From: Hyphomicrobiales bacterium
GTDB lineage: Bacteria; Pseudomonadota; Alphaproteobacteria; Rhizobiales; Rhizobiaceae
NCBI GenBank assembly: GCA_900470805.1
Contig: UCCA01000005.1
Span: 1 to 64,000, forward strand
Direction of reading: 5' to 3'
Length of the DNA: 64,000 nucleotides
Position numbers and translations under genes: made by a program. The notes beneath the pieces are model-generated. The model was not told the origin of the DNA. It worked only from the letters and a program-made list of their open reading frames with translations, and did no database searches. Below are positions 54,195-62,158 of the stretch, in pieces; positions within the stretch are counted from its first letter, which is position 1; each line of letters opens with the position of its first letter.

Positions 54195-55538
54195 TCAAGG
54201 ATTTGTTACGGCCGCCTTGCGGGCGGGATGTTTTGGACGGTCGAGGGCCAGCGCATCGCGAAGCGTGCTGCCTTCGTATTCGGCGTGGAACAGACCACGG
54301 CGCTGAAGCTCGGGGACGAGAAGATCGAAAATGTCGCTCAACCCCTCGGAGAAATAAGGCGGCATGATATTGAAGCCGTCACACGCTTTTTCCGTGAACC
54401 ATTCCTCGATCAGGTCGGCGATCGCGGCCGCCGTCCCGACCAGCTGGATATGGCCGCCCGCACCGGATGTCTGATAGAGTTCGCGGATCGTCAGGCCTTT
54501 GGCCCGGGCGGCATCGAGCTGCGGTTTGATGCTTTTGATGCCATTGGTTTCCGGAAGATCCGGAATCGGACCATCAAGGGGATAGGCGGACATATCGCCG
54601 AATTTCGGCTTGAGCGACGCATAGATAACCGCCGGGTGGATGAGCGCGCTCAGCTGTTCCTGACGTGCCGTCGCTTCGTCATGCGTGCGCCCGATGATCG
54701 GCAGGATCCCCGGCATGATCTTCAGCGATTCCTCGGCACGCCCTTCCGCGGCCAGCCGGCCCTTCAAGGTGCGGTAAAATTGCTGTGCACTCTCTTTGTT
54801 CTGCTGGGCGGTATAGACGAGATCGGCTGTACGCGCAGCAAGCTGCTGGCCTGGCTCCGACGAGCCCGCTTGCGCGATCACGGGAAAACCCTGAACAGGC
54901 CGGGCAATGTTCAACGGTCCCTTGACCTTGAAGAATTCACCCTGGTGACTGAGCACATGCATCTTGTCGGGATCGACATAGACGCCGCTCTGCTGATCGC
55001 GAAGGAAGGCATCATCCTCCCAGCTGTTCCAAAGCCCGGTCACCACATCGACGAATTCCTCGGCGCGACGATAACGCAGCTCATGCCGAAGCGAGTGGTC
55101 GAGATTGAAGTTCCGCGCCTCGTCCTCGCTCCACGACGTCACAACGTTCCAGCCGACCCGCCCATGGCTGATATGATCGATGGAGGCATATTTGCGGGCG
55201 ATCGTATAAGGTTCGTTATAGGTGGTCGAAGCCGTGGCGATAAAGCCGATCCGCGAAGTGACGGCCGAAAGTGCCGCGATCAAGGTCAGCGGCTCGAATT
55301 GATCGATCTTGCCCATATGCCTGAGCGCTTCCGGATCATCGGCACCCTGGCGGACCGCGGCGCCATCAGCAAAGAAAATGAAATGGATTTTCGCCGCTTC
55401 GGCGCGCAATGCGAGATCGCGCCAGAAGTCGAAATCGAGCGATGTGTCGGCGGGCGCCGTGGGATGGCGCCATCCGGCAGCGTGCGACCCATTCGAGGTC
55501 ACGCTCAGTCCGAGCGCCAGGCCTGTTCTCTTGCTCAT
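54195..55538 (-). CDS. NtaA/DszA-family FMN-dependent monooxygenase
   Basis: The 447-residue LLM protein has GLALGLSVTSNGSHAAGWRH, WRDLALRAEAAKIHFIFFAD, the IATASTTYNEPYTIARKYAS strand, HISHGRVGWNVVTSWSEDEA with ARNF, RYRRAEEFVDVVTGLW and FPVIAQAGSSEPGQQLAARTAD. These are all NtaA/SnaA/DszA features. The W-x-V-V-T-S strand and the histidine of the family are present. It lies second in the 56690-50277 operon, 37 bp after an SsuD-like gene and 12 bp before the binding-protein gene. Confidence 0.87.
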   Translation of the reverse strand: MSKRTGLALGLSVTSNGSHAAGWRHPTAPADTSLDFDFWRDLALRAEAAKIHFIFFADGAAVRQGADDPEALRHMGKIDQFEPLTLIAALSAVTSRIGFIATASTTYNEPYTIARKYASIDHISHGRVGWNVVTSWSEDEARNFNLDHSLRHELRYRRAEEFVDVVTGLWNSWEDDAFLRDQQSGVYVDPDKMHVLSHQGEFFKVKGPLNIARPVQGFPVIAQAGSSEPGQQLAARTADLVYTAQQNKESAQQFYRTLKGRLAAEGRAEESLKIMPGILPIIGRTHDEATARQEQLSALIHPAVIYASLKPKFGDMSAYPLDGPIPDLPETNGIKSIKPQLDAARAKGLTIRELYQTSGAGGHIQLVGTAAAIADLIEEWFTEKACDGFNIMPPYFSEGLSDIFDLLVPELQRRGLFHAEYEGSTLRDALALDRPKHPARKAAVTNP

Positions 55539-55574
55539 ATCATACTCACTTGCAAAACTGTTCGAATACCCTGG

Positions 55575-56690
55575 TCAGGAAACGCGGGCCGCGATGCCGG
55601 CCGGAGCTTTTCGCTCCGCGAGGGCAGCACGAAGACCGGGGATCAGATCGCGCCCGTAAGCACGTGCATCCGCCGCGATATTCCATCCACGCAGATAAAA
55701 GGCGCGGGCACCGAGATCGTAATATTTGAGATATTCACCGACGACCTGATCGACCGTTCCGACAAGCGTGGCAGTCGACCCGCCGCGGCCGACGAGCCGG
55801 GTAAATCCGAGCCAAAGCCGCTCGTCATGCACATCGCCGCTGCGGGCGATGTCGTCGAGTTTGCGAGCGCCAACGGAATCGGCTTTTGCCACGGCCTGAC
55901 CAATGGCAGCATCGGTCGGTCGCGAGGCCGCGATCTGCGTCTCGGCGGCGTTGTAGATCGCCCGCGCCTTGGCCCAGGCCGCATCCTCGGTGTCTGCGGT
56001 GATCGCCCGCAGCGAGACGCTGATCGTCAAGTCGCGGCCGCGTTGACGCCCGAGCGTCAGCAGTTCCTCGACCGTCGCTCGCGTCTGTGAAAACGGTTCG
56101 CCCCAGATCATGTAATAGTCCGCACGGCCGGGCCCGGCTGCAAGAGCACCGGCCGATGAACCGGCAAAACTGATCACCGGCGTCTCGCCGGCGGGAATGC
56201 TGCTGAAGCCCTGGCGGATCGTATAATACCGCCCTTCATGATCGAATGGCTTGTTGGCGCTCCACACCTTGCGCAGCACGTCGATATATTCGCCACTTCG
56301 CTGGTAACGCTCGTCATCGGGGAGCGTGTCGCCGTCACGCTGCAATTCACCACCCGGCGCGCCGGTAATCACATGGAAACCGACACGACCTCCGCCCGTC
56401 AGCTTATCCAAAGTCAGAAGCTGGCGTGCAGCAACGGTCGGCTGAACGAATCCGGGGCGGTGGGCAACAAGCACTTTCAGCTTTTTGGTTACTGCGAGGA
56501 CATGGCTGGCGACCACTAACGCATCCGGCCCCCAGGAACTCTGCCCCACCAGGACCTGGTCGAAGCCCGCCTCCTCATGGGCGATTGCCGTCTCCTCGAT
56601 GTAATCGCGATCGAATTCGTCGGACCACCAGAGACCCGATGTCTCTGTTTTGCGGGTGTGGGGAACATAGCCAATAATGTCGACAGACAA
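55575..56690 (-). CDS. SsuD-like LLM monooxygenase with replaced catalytic residues
   Basis: The 371-residue protein has the SsuD-type frame: HRPGFVQPTVAARQLLTLDK with GGRVGFHVITGAPGGE, and DDERYQRSGEYIDVLRKVW. Aligned to the SsuD-like protein at 47582, the Cys of the TGTWCEDAW box is Gly (SSWGPDAL), and the R-x-H pair of GVRLHVISRDT is S-x-R (SVSLRAITADT). A non-sulfonate substrate is therefore likely. It is the first gene of the third operon, behind an IclR gene and strong palindromes at 56703-56727. Confidence 0.82.
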   Translation of the reverse strand: MSVDIIGYVPHTRKTETSGLWWSDEFDRDYIEETAIAHEEAGFDQVLVGQSSWGPDALVVASHVLAVTKKLKVLVAHRPGFVQPTVAARQLLTLDKLTGGGRVGFHVITGAPGGELQRDGDTLPDDERYQRSGEYIDVLRKVWSANKPFDHEGRYYTIRQGFSSIPAGETPVISFAGSSAGALAAGPGRADYYMIWGEPFSQTRATVEELLTLGRQRGRDLTISVSLRAITADTEDAAWAKARAIYNAAETQIAASRPTDAAIGQAVAKADSVGARKLDDIARSGDVHDERLWLGFTRLVGRGGSTATLVGTVDQVVGEYLKYYDLGARAFYLRGWNIAADARAYGRDLIPGLRAALAERKAPAGIAARVS

Positions 56691-56702
56691 GTCATTCTCC
56701 AG

Positions 56703-56727
56703 AATTTCATAATATGAAATTGCATTT
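56703..56727. promoter_or_regulatory. Candidate IclR operator: overlapping AT-rich palindromes
   Basis: AATTTCATAATATGAAATT (56703-56721) is a perfect 19-bp palindrome, and GAAATTGCATTTC (56715-56727) is a second palindrome sharing its right arm. They lie 13 bp upstream of the LLM gene start at 56690 and downstream of the IclR gene. IclR regulators bind similar TTTC...GAAA dyads, so autologous control of the third operon is likely. Confidence 0.55.
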
Positions 56728-56776
56728 CACATTCCGGAGATGGTAAATGCCAAATCACTCACGCACGAGGTTGGGA

Positions 56777-56794
56777 ACTCTATAAATTCAGTGG
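56777..56794 (-). promoter_or_regulatory. Copy 3 of the shared 18-bp motif
   Basis: On the minus strand this reads CCACTGAATTTATAGAGT, matching the copy at 6976 at 14 of 18 positions. It lies 87 bp upstream of the LLM operon start (56690) and just beyond the IclR stop. Confidence 0.4.
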
Positions 56795-56797
56795 AAT

Positions 56798-57562
56798 TTA
56801 AAGCGATGTACCGATATAGCCGAGTGATCGGGAAATTTTTTGCGCAGCCGTCACGACGGCCGGAGCCTTTACGATAAGATCGTCAGGCGTCATCCTCGCT
56901 GCTTGCGCCCAAATCCCCACTCCGTACATCGCCCTGCCGGCGTGGTCGTAAACTGGAGCGGCGATTCCAACCATCTCGCCAGCGAACTCGCCACGTCCGA
57001 TGGAATATCCTCGCACGCTCGTCTGCTGCAGATCGGCAGCCAGCAATTCGGGATCGGTGATCGTGAACCGGGTCACCTGTTCGAGCGGGCCGCGAAGGAC
57101 CTGATCCCGTAAGACGTCGTTGAATGCGAGGATCGCCTTGCCCATCGCAGACGAGTGGGACGGTGCCCGGCTGCCGATTGTGGTCACGATCCGCACCGGC
57201 TGCTGGCTATCGACGCGGTCGATATAAATCACGGATTTGGGATCCTCCATCGAGATCATTCCCAAATGGGCGGTCTCGCCACTTTCATCAACAAGTGCCG
57301 CAAGGTGCGACCGGGCGCTCTCCGTGACCTCGCGGAAGTTGATGGCGGAGCAACCGATTTCCCACAGCTTCACGCCGAGTTTGTACCGTTTGCTGGCGCG
57401 GTCCTGGGTGATCCAGCCGAGTTCCTTGAAGGAAGCTAGAAAGTGATGGATGGTTGGCTGAGGCATATCGAGGTGCAAGCTGAGTTCAATAACGCTCCAA
57501 TCGCGTTGGCTACCCGCGAAAGCCTCAATGATATGCGCAGCCTTTCTAACCGAAGTGAGCAT
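56798..57562 (-). CDS. IclR-family transcriptional regulator
   Basis: The 254-residue protein has an N-terminal winged helix (SVRKAAHIIEAFAGSQRDWS, LDMPQPTIHHFLASFKELGW) and a C-terminal effector domain with GSRAPSHSSAMGKAILAF, the IclR signature, and IAAPVYDHAGRAMYGVGIWA. I prefer ATG 57562 (MLTSVRKAAHIIEAF); upstream in-frame ATGs at 57577 and 57580 are possible. It precedes the third monooxygenase operon in the same direction with 107 bp between, in which the candidate operator lies. Confidence 0.87.
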   Translation of the reverse strand: MLTSVRKAAHIIEAFAGSQRDWSVIELSLHLDMPQPTIHHFLASFKELGWITQDRASKRYKLGVKLWEIGCSAINFREVTESARSHLAALVDESGETAHLGMISMEDPKSVIYIDRVDSQQPVRIVTTIGSRAPSHSSAMGKAILAFNDVLRDQVLRGPLEQVTRFTITDPELLAADLQQTSVRGYSIGRGEFAGEMVGIAAPVYDHAGRAMYGVGIWAQAARMTPDDLIVKAPAVVTAAQKISRSLGYIGTSL

Positions 57563-57791
57563 CAAGCCTCCAAGCATCAATCCGCCCGTTTCCTCCCGCC
57601 AGTGACGGAATGCGGAAACTTCAGCAGTTACCTGTCCCGGAGGGAAAAGACGAGTCCCGCCGTCCTCTTGAAGGGATATGAACCTGCGACCCGTAGAGAG
57701 CCAACCCGTAACCGATGATAAGCGACCGTACGTTAAACCCTAAATGTCGCTGAAAAGCCATCAGACACTGCATCGTATTTCGAGAACGCTT

Positions 57792-59297
57792 TCATGCCTG
57801 GAGAGCAGGATTTTGCTCAGAATTTAGACCAAACTCCCGTCGCGTTTCGTCGATAAACGCAGCCAGCTGGGCCGCAGTCTCCGCAGACGACCAACCGAGG
57901 TGTGGCGCAGCCAGCTGCGCAGCGGTATGCGCTTTAGATAAGCCGAGATCCGAATCCCATCCGACTGACAGACGCCGACGTAAGATATCCGACAGATTTT
58001 GCGCCTGCTCGCGCTGTACGGCATAAGCGATCGAGGCTTGATTCACTTCGCTCAAGATCTGCGTGGCGGGTGCCGAATAAGTGGACGAAGTCGCCGGCTT
58101 CGATGGCGGCAACCGGCGACCGACCGCGCGGGCAAGCCGCCTACCTGCATCGCGATGCGTCATCAGAAGACCACCGGTGAATGTGAAGAAATTCGGCAAT
58201 CCCGCCTCGGTCAGATCGTGCTCCCGCACGCTCGGCGAGGTGTTCTCTCCATCGGCGGCGAGGCTACGGGGGCGCACGCCGGCCCAGGAATAGAGGACAT
58301 CGCTGCGTGACAGGTCTAGCCCGGGGAACAGCCGGCCGAGTTGGTCCAGGATAGCGTAGATCTCCGCCTCGGTTGCGCAAAAACCGTCGGGAGTGCCGGC
58401 CGATTTTGAATCCCAAGGACCGACATAATGCAAATCGCCCCAAGGGATCAGGTAAAAGGGAGAACCGCTCGACGTCACCGTCTCGAAACCCATGCCGGCT
58501 AGCGCCTTCGGCAGGCGCAACACGATGTTGGTGCCCTTTTCGCCGGTATTCCGGCGCAGTTTCGGCTTACCGGCAAGTGCGGTCATCTCGTCCACCCAGA
58601 CTCCGGCACAGTTGACAACGGCGCGGGACGTCACCTCGCGAGAGCCCAGGTCATCCGCCAGTGTCGCCTTCCAGAGACCGCCCTCTTGGGTAAGCGCCGT
58701 CACCTTGGTGTGATTGAGCGCCTCCATGCCTATGCTGCGCGCCGACATGACGGCATCGACAACGACGCGCTCCGGCCATTGATACTGGTATTCAGTGAAG
58801 GTCATGGCACCGCCAATTTCGTCCAGCCCCGCCATACCCTGCAGGGCGGGGTGCGCGCGCGCCTCACGCTGCGACAGCAGCCGCAGGTCGAGTGGCACCC
58901 TGCCGCCGTCGCTTGCCGCCATCAGGCGGAAGGCGAGCCAGGCCTTCCAGCGCGGGATGGCGTTTTCCTTCGTCAGCGGCACGATGAAGGTGACCGGCTT
59001 GACCCGCTCGGGTGCGGCGTGGACGAATTCCGCGCGGCCCTGCATCGACCGGCGCATCAAGCTGAAGCATTCGATGGCGTTGCGCGGCCGCGACAGAAAG
59101 GCGGCAATCGAGCCGCTGGCGGCCGAAAGATAGCCGAGCCCGCAATGCTGCAGGCGGGACGTCTTGCTCGACGTCCCGGATCCATAATCGTTGCGTTCAA
59201 CCAGCAGCGTCCTGTAGCCGGCCGCCGTCAACTCAAGTCCGGCAGCAGCGCCGATGATGCCGCCTCCGATGACGAGGGTATCGTAGATATCGGCCAT
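57792..59297 (-). CDS. GlpD-like FAD-dependent oxidoreductase
   Basis: The 501-residue protein has the dinucleotide loop VIGGGIIGAAAGLELTAAGY (GxGxxG at about 11-16) with Glu34 of LLVERNDYGSGTSSKTSRL, and the GlpD-type stretches WPERVVVDAV, NCAGVWVD, GTNIVLRLP and SWAGVRPR. These belong to the glycerol-3-phosphate dehydrogenase branch of the DAO superfamily. It oxidises an alcohol or amine with FAD; the substrate is not certain. It is divergent from the SIS-domain gene across a 135-bp promoter region with several operators. Confidence 0.83.
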   Translation of the reverse strand: MADIYDTLVIGGGIIGAAAGLELTAAGYRTLLVERNDYGSGTSSKTSRLQHCGLGYLSAASGSIAAFLSRPRNAIECFSLMRRSMQGRAEFVHAAPERVKPVTFIVPLTKENAIPRWKAWLAFRLMAASDGGRVPLDLRLLSQREARAHPALQGMAGLDEIGGAMTFTEYQYQWPERVVVDAVMSARSIGMEALNHTKVTALTQEGGLWKATLADDLGSREVTSRAVVNCAGVWVDEMTALAGKPKLRRNTGEKGTNIVLRLPKALAGMGFETVTSSGSPFYLIPWGDLHYVGPWDSKSAGTPDGFCATEAEIYAILDQLGRLFPGLDLSRSDVLYSWAGVRPRSLAADGENTSPSVREHDLTEAGLPNFFTFTGGLLMTHRDAGRRLARAVGRRLPPSKPATSSTYSAPATQILSEVNQASIAYAVQREQAQNLSDILRRRLSVGWDSDLGLSKAHTAAQLAAPHLGWSSAETAAQLAAFIDETRREFGLNSEQNPALQA

Positions 59298-59353
59298 GAG
59301 CGCCTCGACTCCGTGCGGGTTGAGATTGAATGTGAGAACGTTCGCAAAATTCG

Positions 59354-59376
59354 CTTGAAGGTGTCAAGGCGCTTGA
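59354..59376. promoter_or_regulatory. Alternating CTTGA/TCAAG half-sites
   Basis: CTTGA (59354-59358), TCAAG (59364-59368) and CTTGA (59372-59376) form two overlapping dyads, and the last overlaps the -35 box of the SIS-gene promoter. This suggests a second regulator-binding site in the divergent promoter. Confidence 0.4.
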
Positions 59377-59407
59377 CGGCGGCGCCGAGATAAATAATAC
59401 GTATTAT
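59373..59407 (+). promoter_or_regulatory. Promoter of the SIS-domain gene with palindromic operator over the -10 box
   Basis: TTGACG (59373-59378) and TAATAC (59395-59400) are spaced by 16 bp, a good sigma-70-type promoter. The perfect palindrome ATAATACGTATTAT (59394-59407) covers the -10 box, a position where a repressor would block RNA polymerase. The HutC-type GntR protein encoded at 60464 is the obvious candidate. An AAAGG ribosome-binding site precedes ATG 59433. Confidence 0.55.
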
Positions 59408-59432
59408 AACGTCCTATCGAAAGGCAAACCTG

Positions 59433-60434
59433 ATGGCTCTCCCCTATACCTTTGATGCCGGCGTGCGCGCCGCCCTTTCCGCTCTTGATGCAGGCGCGGT
59501 GAAGCATGTCTTCTTCATCGCCTGCGGTGGCTCGCTGTCGATCATGCATCCGGCAAAATTCCTGCTGGACCAGCATTCCGAATTGCCGTCGGATGTCTAT
59601 AACGCCGCCGAATTCACCACGCGGGCGCCGCGCTCGCTCGGCAAGAGCTCGCTGGTTGTCCTGTGCTCTATGACCGGGACGACCAAGGAAACCACGGCGG
59701 CGGCGGAATTCGCTCGCGCCAGAGGCGCCGTGACGATCGGTCTTACGGTCGAGCCAGCCTCGCCGCTCGCCCAGGCCGTCGACCACGTGGTCGGCTTCGA
59801 AGCACCCTACACGACCGGCGTGCCGATCGACGCTAAAAACAGCAATTATTCGCGCATCTACCAGCTGGTCATGGGCCTCGTCGCCAAGGCCGGCGGCGAG
59901 GACCTGACGGCATCGCTGATCGACAGCCTGGGCAAGCTGCAGCCGGCGATCGACAAAGCCCACGAGACCTTCGCGCCGATCTTCGCCGATTTCGCACCGC
60001 GTTTTGCCAAGGAAGATGTGGTCTATACGGTCGCAAGCGGTGCAAGCTATGGCGCAGCCTATTCGTTCGCCATCTGCGTGCTGATGGAAATGCAATGGAT
60101 CAACAGCCAGGCGATCCATGCCAACGAGTTCTTCCACGGACCGTTCGAAGTGCTCGACAAGGATCGCTCCTTCATCCTGCTCAAGGGCGTCGACAGCACC
60201 CGCCCGCTGGAGCAGCGCGCCGACGAGTTCCTGCATCGTTTCGGTTCGGCTGAAAATATCCTCGTGCTCGATGCCGAAACGCTCGATCTCGACGGTATCG
60301 ATCCGGCCTTCCGGGGCAATCTCGTGCCGCTAATCTTCTTCGACACCCTGTGGCGCTTTGCCTATAAGATCGCCGAGCTGCGCAGCCACGAAATGCTCGA
60401 GGCACGCCGCTACATGAAGAAGATCGCCTACTGA
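59433..60434 (+). CDS. SIS-domain sugar isomerase/deglycase (FrlB-like)
   Basis: The 333-residue cytosolic protein has two SIS domains: IACGGSLSIMHPA with VVLCSMTGTTKETTAAAEFA in the first, and VASGASYGAAYSFAICVLME with AIHANEFFHGPFEVLDKD in the second. The A-N-E-F-F-H-G-P-F-E box and its glutamate are typical of FrlB-type fructoselysine-6-phosphate deglycases and of GlmS-like isomerases. I infer cleavage or isomerisation of a phosphorylated sugar-amino acid conjugate. A fructosamine kinase is not seen in the window. A GntR gene follows by 29 bp. Confidence 0.83.
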   Translation: MALPYTFDAGVRAALSALDAGAVKHVFFIACGGSLSIMHPAKFLLDQHSELPSDVYNAAEFTTRAPRSLGKSSLVVLCSMTGTTKETTAAAEFARARGAVTIGLTVEPASPLAQAVDHVVGFEAPYTTGVPIDAKNSNYSRIYQLVMGLVAKAGGEDLTASLIDSLGKLQPAIDKAHETFAPIFADFAPRFAKEDVVYTVASGASYGAAYSFAICVLMEMQWINSQAIHANEFFHGPFEVLDKDRSFILLKGVDSTRPLEQRADEFLHRFGSAENILVLDAETLDLDGIDPAFRGNLVPLIFFDTLWRFAYKIAELRSHEMLEARRYMKKIAY

Positions 60435-60463
60435 GCAACCGCGTCGGACCAGATCGGGGACGG

Positions 60464-61174
60464 ATGGAACACCAGGAACTCATCTTGCCCCTTTATGAGC
60501 AGGTCCGCCGCTCAATCCTGGCCGGCATCGACGACGGCCAGTTTGCCGAGGGCGGTTTCCTGCCGCCCGAACCGGAGCTGATGTCGCTTTACGGCGTCAG
60601 CCGCATCACGCTGCGGCGCGCCATCGGTGATCTCTGCGATGCCGGGCGCCTGCAGCGGCAGCAGGGCCGCGGCACGATCGTGCTTCCCGGCAAGGTGCGG
60701 CAGACGCTGGTCTCGCTTTCGGGTTTTTCAGAAACCATGGATGGTCTCGGACGCAAGGCCGGACATCGCATCCTGTCGCGCGACGACAGGCCCGAAGCGC
60801 CGTCTGTCCGCGATCTCTTGAATGCCGCCTCCCTTATCCGCTTCGATCGTCTGCTGGAAAACGGCGGCCTGCCGATGACGCTGGAAACACTGTGGTTCGA
60901 CGCCGGACGCTTTCCGGACGTCGTGGCGCCTGTCGCTGCCGGTAATTCTTTCTTCGCCGCCCTGCGTCACAAGGCCGGCGTCGTGCCGGCCCATGCAGAG
61001 CGGCAGATCGATGTCGGCTTCGCCTCGCCGGCCGAGCGCGCCATCCTGTCGGTCACCGCATCGCAGCCGGTCTACCGGATCGAAAAGACCGTCACCGATG
61101 CGGACGGCCGGCCGCTTGCGCTTTCGCAGCTCGTCACGCCGAGCCATCTCGTCACCTACACGATTAAGTCCTGA
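60464..61174 (+). CDS. GntR-family regulator (HutC/FrlR subgroup)
   Basis: The 236-residue protein has an N-terminal winged helix (PLYEQVRRSILAGIDDGQFA, PPEPELMSLYGVSRITLRRA, QRQQGRGTIV) and a C-terminal UTRA effector domain with L-E-T-L-W-F, SASPAERAILSV-like and PVYRIEKTVTDADGRPLALS. HutC-type repressors sense sugar phosphates or amino-acid derivatives. It is transcribed with the SIS-domain gene, consistent with autoregulation through the palindrome at 59394-59407. Confidence 0.87.
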   Translation: MEHQELILPLYEQVRRSILAGIDDGQFAEGGFLPPEPELMSLYGVSRITLRRAIGDLCDAGRLQRQQGRGTIVLPGKVRQTLVSLSGFSETMDGLGRKAGHRILSRDDRPEAPSVRDLLNAASLIRFDRLLENGGLPMTLETLWFDAGRFPDVVAPVAAGNSFFAALRHKAGVVPAHAERQIDVGFASPAERAILSVTASQPVYRIEKTVTDADGRPLALSQLVTPSHLVTYTIKS

Positions 61175-61186
61175 AAGGTTCGACAT

Positions 61187-62125
61187 ATGCAGGTTTTCGA
61201 TGCCGCCGCCGTCCATTCGGCCCTTCCCTGGCCTTTTCTGATCGAGGCGCTTCGTAAGGCACATCTCGGTCCGATGCCGGCGTCCGACGTGGTGGTGCAA
61301 TCAGATCCTGCTAAGGGTGACGGCCAGTTCGTCACCCTTCCCGGCTGGGCACCGGGCGGCCCGATCGTCGTCAAGATGGTCGGCGTGTTTCCGCAGAACG
61401 CGTCGCTCGTGCCGCCGCAGCCCGCTGTCCAGGGCCTGGTTGCGCTGTTTGACGGAGCAACCGGCGCGCCGCGTCTGGCGGCGGACGGCGCGGCGATGAC
61501 AGCGCGCAAGACGGCCGCCGATTCCGCGCTGGGCGCCACGCTTCTCGCGCGCGACGACGTCGAGGATCTGCTTATCGTCGGCGCTGGCGCGCTTGCCCCC
61601 TATTTCGCCGAGGCGCACCTTGCCGCTCGCCCGTCCCTGAAACGGGTCACCATCTGGAACCGGACCCCGGCCCGGGCCGTCTCCGTCGTCGAGCAGTTGC
61701 GGCAAAAGGGCATTCAGGCCTCCGTCAGCGAGGATCTCGATGCCGCCTTAGGCCGCGCCGATATCGTCTCCTGCGTCACCATGTCGGATAAGGCGCTGGT
61801 CAAGGGTGCATTGGTGCGGCCTGGTGCCCATCTCGATCTCGTCGGCGCCTATCTGCCGACGCTCCGGGAGGCCGACGACGAGGCAATATCGCGCGGAACG
61901 ATTTTTGTCGACAGCCGTAACAATATGACGGGCGGCGGCGATCTCTCGCAGGCCGTAGCGTCCGGCGCCATCACCTGGGATGCGGTTAGGGCCGACCTGT
62001 TCGAACTCGTCCAGGGCCGCGCAGCCGGGCGGACGTCACCTGAGGAGATCACCGTGTTCAAGAACAATGGCGGCGCACATCTCGACCTTTTCACGGCGTC
62101 GGCGCTTGCCGGCACGATTGCCTGA
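61187..62125 (+). CDS. Ornithine cyclodeaminase/mu-crystallin family protein
   Basis: The 312-residue protein shows the OCD fold: an N-terminal dimer domain with QFVTLPGWAPGGPIVVKMVG (Lys binds the substrate carboxylate), Ala-Ala-Arg-like AMTARKTAADSALGATLLAR, the NAD loop LLIVGAGALAPYFAEAHLAA, and the C-terminal ITVFKNNGGAHLDL. Family members deaminate ornithine or reduce cyclic imines and N-alkyl amino acids with NAD(P)H. It lies 12 bp after the GntR gene in the same operon. It could process the amino acid freed from the imported conjugate. Confidence 0.85.
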   Translation: MQVFDAAAVHSALPWPFLIEALRKAHLGPMPASDVVVQSDPAKGDGQFVTLPGWAPGGPIVVKMVGVFPQNASLVPPQPAVQGLVALFDGATGAPRLAADGAAMTARKTAADSALGATLLARDDVEDLLIVGAGALAPYFAEAHLAARPSLKRVTIWNRTPARAVSVVEQLRQKGIQASVSEDLDAALGRADIVSCVTMSDKALVKGALVRPGAHLDLVGAYLPTLREADDEAISRGTIFVDSRNNMTGGGDLSQAVASGAITWDAVRADLFELVQGRAAGRTSPEEITVFKNNGGAHLDLFTASALAGTIA

Positions 62126-62158
62126 CAAAACAATAGCCTGACAAAGCCGGCCGGCGCC

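Noticed and set aside
54228..56090. 620-codon plus-strand open frame opposite the two LLM genes
   Set aside because: It mirrors conserved minus-strand LLM coding and has no domain pattern; a product of high GC content.
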